From NCBI GenBank assembly GCA_024516155.1, contig JAJJXM010000012.1, forward strand, positions 496,001 through 560,000: 64,000 nucleotides of DNA, read 5' to 3'. Below are positions 1 through 11,198 of this stretch, one piece after another. The position numbers were made by a program, and so were the translations under genes. A model generated the notes under the pieces. The model was not told the origin of the DNA and did not search any database. It was given only the letters and a program-made list of their open reading frames with translations. Source of the DNA: Pyronema omphalodes. Taxonomy: Eukaryota > Ascomycota > Pezizomycetes > Pezizales > Pyronemataceae. The first letter of the stretch is position 1, and every line of letters begins with the position of its first letter.

Positions 1-286
1 TTCTAGATCGGCGAGTCTCTTTGCCAATAGTTTTCTGGATAGAATTCATTGACCAAGATTTCGCTTCGGGTGATTGGGGTGAAAATACTGGTTTTTTCGA
101 ATCTCCGTTTAAGACTACCGAAGTTTTATCAGTACGGATGGGTTCCGGATCTTCCTCCCATTTGTTGTCTCTTGAATTATCGCAAAGTTTGATCTGTGAC
201 AAGCACCGAATCGTCTGTCGGAACTCCAGAGCGGGATCGCCGTTAGTGAGTCTGTGGGCTGGCATCGTGTTTGTCTGTGGGTTCAT
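1..286 (-). CDS. Hypothetical repeat-borne protein, N-terminal part only (copy A)
   Basis: Partial frame continuing beyond the left edge. It corresponds to the start of the 196-residue frame at 29292-29882 in copy B and begins at the equivalent ATG. No stop codon interrupts it despite several substitutions between the copies; one replaces Met by Ile and one changes PIFSP to PVFSP. The predicted product is polar and probably disordered. I do not recognise a family. That both copies stay open suggests a repeat-encoded protein, but the length is short enough for chance. Confidence 0.35.
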   Translation of the reverse strand, partial: MNPQTNTMPAHRLTNGDPALEFRQTIRCLSQIKLCDNSRDNKWEEDPEPIRTDKTSVVLNGDSKKPVFSPQSPEAKSWSMNSIQKTIGKETRRSR

Positions 287-2162
287 GTTGGTTGTAACTT
301 GTGGTCTATTCAGATGGCGTAAAGTTTTGGCGGCGACAGGAGAACGAAACAGATGACAGTCATTAAATAGATGAGAGCTTGACGTTCGGAAGTGATATCT
401 CAAGCTCTAAAAGCGTCATCGTTTGTTTAAATTGTATGGAACGCTTAAACCTATATCCATGACAACGAGGTATCATTTAATTTCTAAAGTTACTTTATCG
501 TGCCCAATCTTCAAAGTTTCAAATAGGCCCTACCTTAAAGCTGCCTGGTTCTGGCTTCGTTTGCTATTCACGGATTGGTTACACTTCATTCATCACGGAT
601 TTCTTCCCTTCTCATTCCCTGGCATTTTCAGATGCTCAATCCGACACAACTCGGCCCCTTGCATGTCTTTTACACCCAGATCTTGTGCTACTTTCATACA
701 TTTCTATGGTCTGTAGATGTTCACATCGCTTACAATTGCTTCTAGTCGTATCTCTCACATCACATTACTTATGACGTCAATATGTGCGCTATGTAGTGTG
801 AATTTCCACGCAAATATTCTTCGAGACTCTTCTTAATTACCTGTTACTCTGTTATTGATGTATCAATTCCACCTAGATCGCCTGATATGTATCCAGTCCA
901 GACGGTTCTTAAATTAGTCACAGCATGCACATACTAAACATGAACTTCACCTAAACGAAAAAAAAAAAAACGGATGGATATGGGCATATGTCCATCTACT
1001 TGAGTATTTGGCTATTTACGGAGAGAAATGGCCGTATCGTATATTGTGGTCTTGAGCAAGGGATCAACTCAAGGGCAGCTGCTAACCGAAGTTCCATACA
1101 ATACACCGTTCACTTAACACATGGTACAATAAAAATGGTGCAAGATGCCAGGAACCACAGCATCCTCTCCTTATCATTATCATTACATATATTAACATAA
1201 GAAAACATGACAAAACCTGGTGAAAATTGCAAAAATATACGGATGGAAATCAATGTGTTGCAATACCCTCCAAATGTGCAGAATGGCTGCTTAAGCGACG
1301 GAGGTAGAAACCTTACAATTTTGGAGTTCCTGGCTATTTTATTGATGCTTGTCACTTATATTAAAATTAAATACAAGTAAATTTGCCACAGGAAAGACTG
1401 AGCAAGGTGATAATTGCGTCTAGTTACTGCATATTAATCTATATGAGTGCTAGATTATGATCCTAATCTTCCTTTGCGTTATTTCCATGCAGCAAGTATA
1501 TAGAGCATTGCGGGATTCCATGCGTTCAATATATCTAAAAGTTATTTGATGTACTCGTTACTCACTCTATGTAGATATAAGAATGAAGCTTGTATAACAT
1601 TACCCCTTTCTTCTTACCATACATGTGTGGTAAACCTATCGCTCAGTAGGCAATCACTTATATGTGTTCAATATGCTCTGAATCAAAAAGATTCGCTACC
1701 CTAGGAGAACGGACAATGCAATGACTTCATCGTCGGAAACCTAAATCTAGACAAGCAGCTGCGCTCAGAGTATTCTACGATACAGATTGTAACGTAGTAC
1801 TAGAATTTCTGGCCCGATATTGCACTAAGTACCAGATGTTGACAGAAAAGTGCGTTTTGAGTGAGAACTGTCCAACTATATGCATGCATACATCATAATA
1901 CAACTGATATCTACTCTTAAAATTTTTACTCTTAATAAGAATCGCCTGCTCACATATATAACTTCATGAATCCATCCGATCAGAGTCGATCTGCACTTTA
2001 CGATTTACCCCTTCCACCAAGATGCCAAAGCTTGTTCACACTACCAAACCTAAACACTGATCTAACAGATATATGTACATATGTATCTGGGTTAGTATGC
2101 ACCACAATGACCCATTAACTTGGTAAGTTAGATATGTAAAATCCATACCTTCAACCCCTCGT
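1..2162 (+). repeat. Dispersed repeat, copy A (runs off the left edge)
   Basis: This stretch is repeated nearly base for base at 29597-31749 in the same orientation, with scattered substitutions and a few small indels (net 9 bases). The match stops abruptly at the shared motif AACCCCTCGT. Here it is followed by NACHT-like sequence, in copy B by unrelated sequence. The left limit is unknown because the window starts inside it. Apart from a small open minus-strand frame at the left end, the block is AT-rich with no convincing gene. Differences include transversions as well as transitions, so simple RIP does not explain the divergence. Confidence 0.9.
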
Positions 2163-3600
2163 TGATGGCTTGCATAAATCTTTCCAATTTTTGCTTCTTG
2201 ATCCTGCTGATTGTACTTTCAAATGCCGTTTCGAGTTTGGTGGGCATGGTAGAAAGCGCTTTGCACCGTTTGCTAACAGTCGTTTGATCCAATACCGTCT
2301 GGATCTGCAGAGCCGGTAGTAGAAATCTGCGTTGATTTAACTGATCAGCTATCTTCTCTGATACTATCACTCTCAATTTCACACGCAATAAGCTGCTGTG
2401 CTAATGAAGCTTTTGAAAACTGTCATTCCCTCTGAATTATTAACAATTCTCTCCAGAATTTTGTTTCTGAGCTTGTCGTTCCTGCAGTTGCTATTCTCGT
2501 CAGTGTCAGTCTCATGGGAAACGTATTTTCTAATATCTTCCGGTTGTGCATCTAAAAGTGTGTTGTCTAGAGGGCTGAGTCTTGGATTCCGTTTTATGAT
2601 TCCCGTCCAGTCAATGTGTGGTCTTGCCGTGAAGAAAATCCAGATAAAGCTCTGTCGATTACATTCGTTTGAAATCTCCGCTAGTGATTGTATCAACTCT
2701 CAGCGATGGTTCGTTGCATTCGTCCAACGCATTAATGGACACATAGAGCTTTCGAAGCTGTTTGACAGTTTCCCCAAACAATCGGGATGCTTCACCTCGA
2801 TCAATATCTTTCTGTTCGTTGAGATGCCTTCTTAATGTAGAGATGATATCTGAAGGTAATAATCCCGCTCTACTGAGTGATATTATGACTTGTTTTAAAA
2901 GAACACCAATCATGTTGACCGGAGTTTGGTTCTTGCAATCCCGGTGATCACAATATAGGCAGATGACACAGGCTGTTTCTTCCGACAAGAATTGAGTGCA
3001 GAGATAATCGCACACGAGGGAACTGTCATGTAACGTCAATACGTTTTGCCCCGTTCAAGTCGCAAGATTCACAGCGCACCACATAACAGACGTTCCGGCA
3101 TCAGGAATCCCAGAGTATGCCAGAACTGAACCCGTATGACATGATTGGCTATCACCCCACTTCGGGAATTCCGGTTGAAGTAGAAACCAATTGCCGGTGC
3201 CTTCAACCCGTTTTTACCAGATATTTTGATGTCTTTGTGAGGCTCCAGCGGCGATATCCAAGCCATGATTGGCCGAATCTCGTTCACCAACATGCCTTCA
3301 TCCACCATCGGTTAATCATCAAAATCACGGTCTAGGTATTTGGTGTAAACTTACCTTTTGTAGAACTAGCCCCCCAAGGCTTGGCAGTTTGAAGTCCATT
3401 GCAAACGTTTGAAGACCGTAGGTATTGATGAAACCCTGATGGTACGTGACTGCTGAGCTGAGCTGAAGAGTGTCAAGAAGATGACGTTTGAGCCGCAAAA
3501 GATGGTATACAGCTCGCACTGTGCTTTTAGAGTGTTTAGCTTTTCGAAGTTGGGGGCTATCGTATACAGGACCCTCTCCGGTACAAACCACGGCCGTCAT
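2163..3600 (-). pseudogene. Broken NACHT-domain (NLR-type) STAND NTPase
   Basis: On the minus strand, pieces in different frames line up in the order expected of a fungal NLR. A WISPLEPHKDI segment precedes the P-loop, followed by a decayed Walker A (reads GIPDAGTS where GxPGxGKT is usual), DYLCTQFLSEET, a Walker B-like SINALDECNE, a sensor-like FFTARPHI, and a DISxRIKxQK-type helix near 2200. Frameshifts and stops separate the pieces (breaks near 3040-3070, 3310, 2680 and 2390), and the catalytic Lys of Walker A is lost. NLRs of this kind act in fungal non-self recognition and programmed death (family knowledge). The C-terminal repeat domain is missing: the sequence meets the repeat border at 2162, which may be the event that truncated it. 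No function is expected now. Confidence 0.75.
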
Positions 3601-3884
3601 ACCACTAAGCTATCCTACTGTGGCCAATGTTGCATAGCCAGGTTTAAACAATCTAATCTGATAGCCACATAAACACAATGCTGCCAACCTGTAAGCAACA
3701 GCGCCCGTCGGCTTCTCCCATCCTGCTTTCTACGATCACAGAGACCCTCCACACCCACCGCTTTCTGCCATCACGAAGAGTACTTACTCCAATTTTATCA
3801 CCTTCGAAAGAAAATATTGACCCAAAACAGATTTGATATTCCTAAATATAAAATATATTGAAACAACCAGATACCCGCTCACAA

Positions 3885-6800
3885 TTACCGTCCCAAGAAC
3901 CTACCACCCCAACCCGAAATCGCATCCTTCATAGCACCGAAGATATTCGACGACGCACTCTCGGCATTGTGGGCCTGCAACTCAACAACCTCGATAATCT
4001 TCATCTGCAGATTTGCGATGGACTTATCCTTTGGCGAACCATCTGCTGCCAACAACTCCTTGACAAGTCTGTGCAATGCTGCCTGTCCCGTCTCTTGTCC
4101 GGCCTTTGCTGGCGTGGTATACCAAGTGCACGCCTTCTCGACGTCTGCGGCAGTCAAAGGCAAAGCCTCACCCTTCCAGTTCTTGGGGTTCTCGCGATGG
4201 GAAATAGCATAAGTCATGACCATGATGGTGTCAAGCATGGAAATCAAGATCAAGTCTCCAGGAAGCGACTTGTCACAGAGACCAGCGGTGTGCTTGTCGA
4301 GTGCAGCCCATGGAGCCCCGACACGAGATTTGATCAGTTCGGCATCCCCGGAGAAACCCATGCTGAAGGTGGTCATAACCGGCTCAAGAAGCAACAAGGA
4401 AAGCGGCATCCCGGCGGGATCTTTATTGCGTCTGAAGCTGTGCGTCTTTCCGGTGGTCTGGAAATAGTACCAGATGGTGTATGCACGAACACTCTCTTCA
4501 GCTGCGAGGGCGATCTTGGGCTTGACTTCGATACGCTGAGCCTTAATCTGAGCAATGTTCACGGCGTCATGATCGAAGCATACTGCGGTCTCGGTGAGGA
4601 GGTTCTTGGGGGTTTCCTGGGCTGTTTTTGTTGGTTAGTAAAGATCATACAACTAATACTCCACTTGCGGGTAGGCTTACTGTTTCTCGCTTGCACATAT
4701 TTTCCAACCTTAGGGAGCTTGATCTGGCTCTTGATCACATCCATCGCCTTTCCGAATTCCGCCAAAGTCTTCGCCTCAGCATTGTATTCATCATCGACAA
4801 ATGCCTCCCGGAAGCTGTCTCGCAATTTCTCTTCGTTCTGCATGACTACAAGCACAGGGAGTTCACCGAACTCCATGTTGAAAAGCTCCTGCTCAGATTC
4901 CTCAACCTTCGTCTCGGAACAGTCGTTGAAATACCAGACAGCATGGATTTTTTCGTCGAGGTTTTCATTGTTGCGGTTGTCTTCAAGGAACTTGGCAACC
5001 TCCTCACGACCATCGCTTCCGCCCTTACCGAAACCAGTCGAATAGTGGACGCGGACTTGGTTGTTTCCTTCGATGGATACAGGGGTGTTGATACCCTTAT
5101 CGGTCTGCAATATCATTAGCTTCTATTCGTTGCCATATGACTGGGGAAGTTCTCACCGCTCCCAAAGGCTTTCCAAAAATCTTAGTAATCATAGTCTCCT
5201 TTCCAGTCTTTGGCCTTCCAATAACCAGCAAGTTCAGACGTTCCACTGACTCCGCCATATGTAGAATACCATCTACTGTCTGATGTTCCCACCACGGTGC
5301 GGTAGTCTGCGGTAACGCCTGGAATCTATCCTCCAAGAACTTCCGGAAATGCTTCCACTGATAAACCTGAATTCTGAACGACGAGCTAACATCAAAAACA
5401 AGATAAGCCGAAGGGTGAATAAACACCTTCGGCTTGACAAACTTGACATAAGGCGGCTTGGTAAGGAACTGGAAGAACTCTCTGGGTCTCGGGCTCATCA
5501 GTGAGAACGGCTCGTTTAGCTTCAAACCCCACACCTTGGTCGCCTCGGTGTGGTGTCGGATCATGTCGAACATCTTCAAGGCTATTTCGTGGGGGGTTTC
5601 AACAACGTTATCGGCTCCAGTGAAGAGGATATCATACGGTTCCACAGTGGGGTCTAAAATAAGTCCATGTTCGATGGAAGCGTGTAGAATCCACTGCAGT
5701 GGCCAGAGGGCAAGACCCTGGACGGCATCACCTCCACCAATATCATGATGGTATCCAAAGAACCAAGCCTCGAGGTAACTGCTATTGGACAATTCTGTTT
5801 CCGACTTCCAAAGATCAGGGTTGAAGAGAGGTCGTGCTTCGTTCAGGGCCAATGCATGACGGAAATGGTCGACGATACCAGGAGCATCCATTTGGAAATC
5901 GATGTTGGCGATGCGCTCTTTGAAGTAGTTGTGGAATGGGAGAGGGATGACAGTTTTTACAGTGTCGAAGGCTCCTAAAACGCGGACTCGAGGGGAGGGG
6001 ATACAGAATGGAAGAAGTTCACTGGCGGAGTCGGTCTATCATTGAAGAATCACGGTTAGTAATTGTGGAAATATATTGGAGCAGGAAACAGTGGGGAAAC
6101 TAACGGGTGTGGCCTTGGTAAACATTCCCTTACTCGTGAGCTTCATGTATCTCTCCAAAAGCTGACGAAACTTCTCCTGGAAAAGCGTATCCTCATCCTC
6201 ATTCTTATCCAGAAACTCCGCCTTAATAATTCCCACGTGCTGCAGGAACGATGTCAAAGCTCTCGAAATGACTGCCGCAACATTAACACCTAACATATTG
6301 GAGGGGCTAGGGAGTCGTCGTGTACTTACAAGCTCCTCTACTAAACCCATAAATAAAGATCTCATTTGGTCCATTCCCCGGCCCAGCATGCTGAAGCTGC
6401 TGACAACAAACTTTGTATCCGTTACGAAGAATATCTAAGTAACCGTTTCCTGTGGCTCCGTCGAACAGCGCCTGAGCTTGGATGCCCCAGCCTTTTTGAT
6501 CGACGTTGATGGTGGCTACTCCTTCGAAGTATTGCACATACTGTATCCGGCGTTAGCAGGAGGCGAAGAAAAGTAGCGAAAGGCGGAGGAGGGGATTGGA
6601 GGGGGAGGGGGAGGGGAACGGGGAGCACGGCACGTTGAAATAGGTGCGAGGAGTGGAGTTACCTGGTACATAGACTTCCCCTCGTCATCTTTGACGGGTC
6701 CAGCTTTGCTTAAATCGAAGATAGTACGGATGGAATCCTTAGTTCCGGATTTAGATCCTATGAAGTTCGTTAGAATATTGATTAAATGGAGCTCCCCGTA

Positions 6801-7250
6801 AAGCCCCACGAAGCTCCAGAAAGCCGTGCGAAGCCTGGGTAGCCCGGGGCGGTGTAGCACGAGTGAGAAGTTATGAGACCTACCCTGAGCAGCACTAAAA
6901 CTCCCCTCAGCAGTATCCCCAGTTCCATCGAAACATAGAACAAGTCTAACAGGGAGATTCTCGGTATTCGGAGGTGCTTCTTTAATGAATTTCCGTTGAG
7001 GAACAACGGGGGCTTTTGCGAGGGGGTTAGGGATGGTAGGGATGGTAGGGGCCTTTGGGAGGGAAGAGGTGAAGGAGGAGAGGCGTTGCATTGTACTGGA
7101 ACTCCTCTTGATTCTGTATGGAGAACTTGAGGAGGAGGAGTAATGTGACAGAGTGCGTGGGAAGAAGGAGGAGGAGGAGAAGGAGGGGAAGAGGTGGGGT
7201 TTAGATATGAGACGACCCCGCAGTGCACACCGCCGGGAGGAATGAAGCAT
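3885..7250 (-). CDS. DUF2235 (alpha/beta hydrolase-like) protein fused to a degenerate P-loop GTPase-like domain
   Basis: Seven exons: 7250-6884, 6757-6663, 6540-6330, 6289-6105, 6035-5157, 5104-4681, 4621-3885; about 965 residues. The frame is continuous over all introns (40-126 nt). DUF2235 hallmarks are in order: FDGTGDT (107-113), the nucleophile-elbow-like GFSRGA (219-224), GAFDTVK (~307-313) and GYHHDIGGG (~380-388). A second region starts near 550 with a P-loop-like GRPKTGKE (559-566), where the usual Ser/Thr after Lys is Glu, followed by YSTGFGKGG at the place of the DxxG switch and a KIHAVWYFND strand typical of fungal G-domain proteins. The last ~245 residues are helical and unassigned. 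The first 53 residues are Ser/Arg-rich and could be a mitochondrial presequence; a second ATG (Met54, at 7091) is an alternative start. The substrate is unknown. DUF2235 proteins are thought to be lipases or esterases by fold; nucleotide binding by the second domain is doubtful. Confidence 0.85.
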
Positions 7251-8604
7251 TGTGTACTAGCATACAGAATCTGGGAGGGATGACACACGATCCACCTTTA
7301 CGACATCTCTGGAAGCTTTGTGCTCATCGGGTTGCTGGTGGAGGATGTTGGATTCGTAGATGACGAGTGAGATTATATGTCTAGCAACGTACACACCCCC
7401 GATGAGCTCTGAGACAAGTGACGTAGTACGAAGAACTACGGATTATGAAAATAATGAATTGCGTAAACACGGAAATAAGATATTCGTAGTCATGACCGAC
7501 TAGTGTATCACTGAGACATGATCAACCCCCGACACAGCTTGACACTAGAGAGACGGAGCTAGTGAATTGGGAATGTTAATCATGATCAGTTAACAACGTG
7601 TGTTATGATCTTCACTAGCGGGCGCTAGATTGGAGTATGAAGTCAGCAATACGATTCCCATGATAAGGATTAACATACGATCGTGATGTCGACGAACTTA
7701 GAACTTAGAACCCCACTACTCTATGCTTCCCTGCGTCATCAGCCCCGCAGTATGACTCCGTCGCCAACAAGAAGCGCTGGATCCTGGGTTCAGCAGCTCA
7801 GCTGAACCGTGAACGCCGTTCTAACATCGCCTAAGATAAAACACGTTGCAAAGCCCCGGAATGTATCAGTTGTAGACGCAGCACGCCAGGTAAGCTTAAT
7901 TGAACCAACGACGCGTATTATTGAAACAGCTTAGGTTCATCAGCTGCTTGGCCGTTTCTTCAGCTCAGTTGTAAAAGCACATTAGGACCACTTTGGCCGT
8001 TTCTTCAGCTCAATTGTAAAAGCACATTAGGACCACTATGATACGGCGGAGAGATATTTTTGCCGATATCCCTTATTGAGAAGTGACCGCAGTAGTGAGG
8101 AGTGTTTTGTTTCTCAATTTCTGAGCGCCGAAACATATCGAGTAATACAATGTATACATTGGTCACAAACATTGAATCTTGATGCTTGATGCATGATGCA
8201 TAATCGCTTCAGTTATCCATCCACGGAAATATTGGTTTCCTGAACTCAATTTATCGAGATATAACCGGGGTACATAATACATACAGTTAATAGTAAATAT
8301 AATATAACAGACATAGCGAGCTGAACGCGAGGATCTCCGGTGCATGAACGGGTATATTAGGAATTAGATATACATAATAAATTAATGCAACAGTGCGCTC
8401 GGGACGACCTACTCTACTTTAGACCATATACATACCCGCACTCCCGAGACGTTCAGAATGTGACAGGATTTACTAGCATCACGCTTATTGCCATTTGCAG
8501 TTTAGACTCTAAGCTAATTTGGCTTTGCCAATTCCCGACGCCAAGATCGCGGATCTAATTGTATTCAACGGCTGTAAGTAGAGACTTTGCGCAACCGATC
8601 TTTG
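7251..8604. other. Intergenic region
   Basis: No supported gene. It holds the upstream region of the DUF2235 gene and a 45-bp tandem duplication at 7948-8037. The rest is AT-rich with no recognisable element. Confidence 0.6.
7948..8037 (+). repeat. 45-bp tandem duplication (two units)
   Basis: Two adjacent units beginning TTGGCCGTTTCTTCAGCTCA differ at one base (CAGTTG/CAATTG). Nothing suggests function. Confidence 0.9.
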
Positions 8605-8612
8605 GAGCTGTG

Positions 8613-8817
8613 CACCTAACGGGTGGAACTCCACCATCAACTTAGTTAGGAGGCGGCGCACGCCGCCTCCAACTAATTTGATGGTGGCCCGCAGGGCAGC
8701 CGCCCGGCTTCAAAAGAATTTTTACTCAAACATGAACTTTCAAGAATTAAAAAAATTGTTCCATCGCTTTTGCGATGAATTAAAAGCAGTTAAATCTGCT
8801 TATTCGCGTGACCTTTT

Positions 8818-8848
<31 letters not shown>

Positions 8849-9331
8849 TTGGTGACTGGAAACAGCACCAATGTTGTAAGCGAGCGGTGATGCTCCGCTG
8901 GGGCGTCGCCCCGCTCCAAATATTCTGGATCAAAAACATCATCTTTCAACAATTAAAAAAAATTGTTCCATCGCTTTTGCGATGAATTAAAAGCAGTTAA
9001 ATTTGCTTATTCGCGTGACCTTTTTTTAAAAAAAAAAATAAAAAAAAAATTGGTGACTGGAAACAGCACCAATGTTGTAAGCGAGCGTGATGCTCCGCTG
9101 GGGCGTCGCCCCGCTCCAAATATTCTAAATCAAAAACATCATCTTTCAACAATTAAAAAAAATTGTTCCATCGCTTTTGCGATGAATTAAAAGCAGTTAA
9201 ATTTGCTTATTCGCGTGACCTTTTTTGAAAAAAAAATAAAAAAAAAATTGGTGACTGGAAACAGCACCAATGTTGTAAGCGAGCGTGATGCTCCGCTGGG
9301 GCGTCGCCCCGCTCCAAATATTCTGAATCAA
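8613..9331 (+). repeat. Left inverted arm with three ~175-206 bp hairpin units
   Basis: The outermost 103 bp contain a nested palindrome: CCACCATCAA / TTGATGGTGG enclosing TTAGTT / AACTAA and GGAGGCGGCG / CGCCGCCTCC. Units then start at about 8745, 8951 and 9151. Each carries ATCGC-TTTT-GCGAT, a long A-tract, TTGGTG...CACCAA, and a GC-rich GAGCGG...CCCCGCTC fold. Unit 2 to unit 3 similarity is very high; A-tract lengths vary. Confidence 0.85.
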
Positions 9332-10676
9332 AGCTAAGTGCGCGTGTCTGCAGGGCGCGCATTGCGGCAACCGATCAGGCTGCTGCGCGCCAGTCAGCAC
9401 TACAGCCCCTTGGTGGATCACCTGCGCTGCGCACTACGGCCGTTGCCAAGGTAGCAGTTGCCAAGGCGTTGGCTGCCAAGATGCCTGTTCCTGAAACGGT
9501 CGTTGCCAAGGAGGCCATTGCCAAAGCGGCTGTTGCCGAGGCTATGCTGTTCCCCTGTCGCACAACCAGCGGCCAAATCGGCCAAAAGCATCTTGGCAGA
9601 GCGGGGTACAAAATAGAAATTTTCCACCGCCCCACCGTCTTTTCCTTCTTTCCCACATCACCATCCTCAAGTACATAGTTTTCCCCGTAATTCCAATTTT
9701 TTTCTGTGCCATTCGTTCCTCTCTTCTTTCACCCATTCCCTTGTTCTTGTGATATAAATCGTAACCTTGAATTTCAACCCTGCTTGTGAAACCAAATTTC
9801 GCGTAGACTTTGCTTTTTGAAACTCGGTCACTCAACCGTGTGAATACGTGTCTCCTGAGCATTATCTTCCCGTATCTACATTCTCCTTGGTGAGCCAAGG
9901 GACCGGGTTGCAGAATGATAATTTCGTGCGCGAAGTTTTTGTGCTGCATTTTCTTGCAAGTAGCGATTTTTGCGTATTGTGGCAATTGATCACCGCATAC
10001 TGCGTGTCGCCATGTGCTCTAGTATTCAGATGAATATTGTCACGTACGCGAAGTTTGTTCAAAGAAGCATCAATAACATCATGCACGTAAACACAGCGAC
10101 TTGTCAAATCACAGGGACGCTCAACCGCGCGAAAATCGGTGTGAAATTGAGAATATTTGGAACAATGTTGACTTGATTTTGAATTTGTGTTATTTTTGAA
10201 TTTAAAATGCTACGTGTATCATGTACAAGGCACTCTGCGCAGAGCCAAATTTGCTGATGATCACAGCATGAGTTGAAATTCATTTAATCTATAGAAACAA
10301 ATTCATATTCAAATCAACATTGCAATGCCTCCCTCCTATCGCGTCCACCCGACGACATTCAGCGCGCTGCGTGAAGAACGCGTCTTGCTACATCAGAACG
10401 CGTCTTGTAAAGTCACGTGATTGATACGGCTCCCAGCGCGGTCCCGAACCCAGTGACGCCGAGCCCGAGTCACATCGCGCGACCTGCATCGCGCAGCAAC
10501 CGCTCCGTGCCGACTCGGGTTTTGTCCCGACTAATCACGTGCGCTACGTGCCGGGGCTCGGCGGCTCCCCCGCGCCGACTGCGGTTCACTCCCGACCAAT
10601 CACGTGCGCTGGGTGCCATGGCTCGGCAGCTCCTCCGTGCCGACTCGGGGTCAGTCCCGACCCATCACGTGCGCAT
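9332..10676. repeat. Central part of the transposon: no gene, two internal repeat tracts
   Basis: Around 9440-9545 a degenerate ~12-base word (GTTGCCAAGGNN) recurs about eight times. At 10503-10674 a 65-bp unit is repeated about 2.6 times; each unit has the motif ATCACGTGCGC and a CCGACTCGG-like segment. Between them (9560-10430) I see only short unsupported frames. Nothing resembles a transposase. Confidence 0.6.
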
Positions 10677-11190
10677 GTTGTTTTTGATCCAAAAGATTTG
10701 GAGCGGGGCGACGCCCCAGCGGAGCAGCACCGCTAGCTTACGACATTGGTGCTGTTTCCAGTCACCAATTTTTTTTTTTTTTTTTTTCAAAACATGCTCA
10801 CGCGAATAAGTATATTTAACAGCTTTTTATTCATCGCAAAAGCGATGGAATAATTTTTTTTATTTTTAAAAGATGTTTTTGATCCAAAAGATTTGGAGCG
10901 GGGCGACGCCCCAGCGGAGCAGCACCGCTCGCTTACGACATTGGTGCTGTTTCCAGTCACCAATTTTTTTTTTTTTTTTTTCAAAACATGGTCACGCGAA
11001 TAAGTATATTTAACAGCTTTTTATTCATCGCAAAAGCGATGGAACAATTTTTTTTATTCTTGAAAGTTCATGTTTGAGTAAAAAATGTTTTGAAGCCGGG
11101 CGGCTGCCCTGCGGGCCACCATCAAATTAGTTGGAGGCGGCGTGCGCCGCCTCCTAACTAAGTTGATGGTGGAGTTCCACCCGTTAGGTG
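10677..11190 (-). repeat. Right inverted arm with two hairpin units
   Basis: Reverse complement of the left arm, with the same nested terminal palindrome and two copies of the hairpin unit instead of three. These two units match each other more closely than the left ones (both read TTAAATATACTTATTCGCG), suggesting arm-specific amplification after the element formed. Confidence 0.85.
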
Positions 11191-11198
11191 GAGCTGTG

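Larger units (their letters stand above)
8605..11198. mobile_element. Non-autonomous DNA transposon with 8-bp target duplication and hairpin-rich long inverted ends (hAT-like by TSD length)
   Basis: The element proper is 8613-11190. Identical octamers GAGCTGTG flank it at 8605-8612 and 11191-11198, the sign of a transposase-made target duplication. Both ends begin CACCTAACGGGTGGAACTCC, and the outer ~103 bp are identical by eye when one end is reverse-complemented. The arms then diverge slightly and contain repeated subunits (three left, two right). Eight-base duplications are typical of hAT and some other cut-and-paste families. No transposase-like frame exists inside, so it depends on another element for movement. 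The perfect ends imply a young insertion or recent homogenisation. Confidence 0.85.

Noticed and set aside
3858..5045. Plus-strand frame of 395 codons
   Set aside because: Shadow of the DUF2235 gene exons; crosses that gene's introns and has no recognisable motif.
8678..9190. Small frames with poly-Lys in the transposon arms
   Set aside because: Translate A-tracts and hairpin repeats; they recur because the DNA unit recurs.
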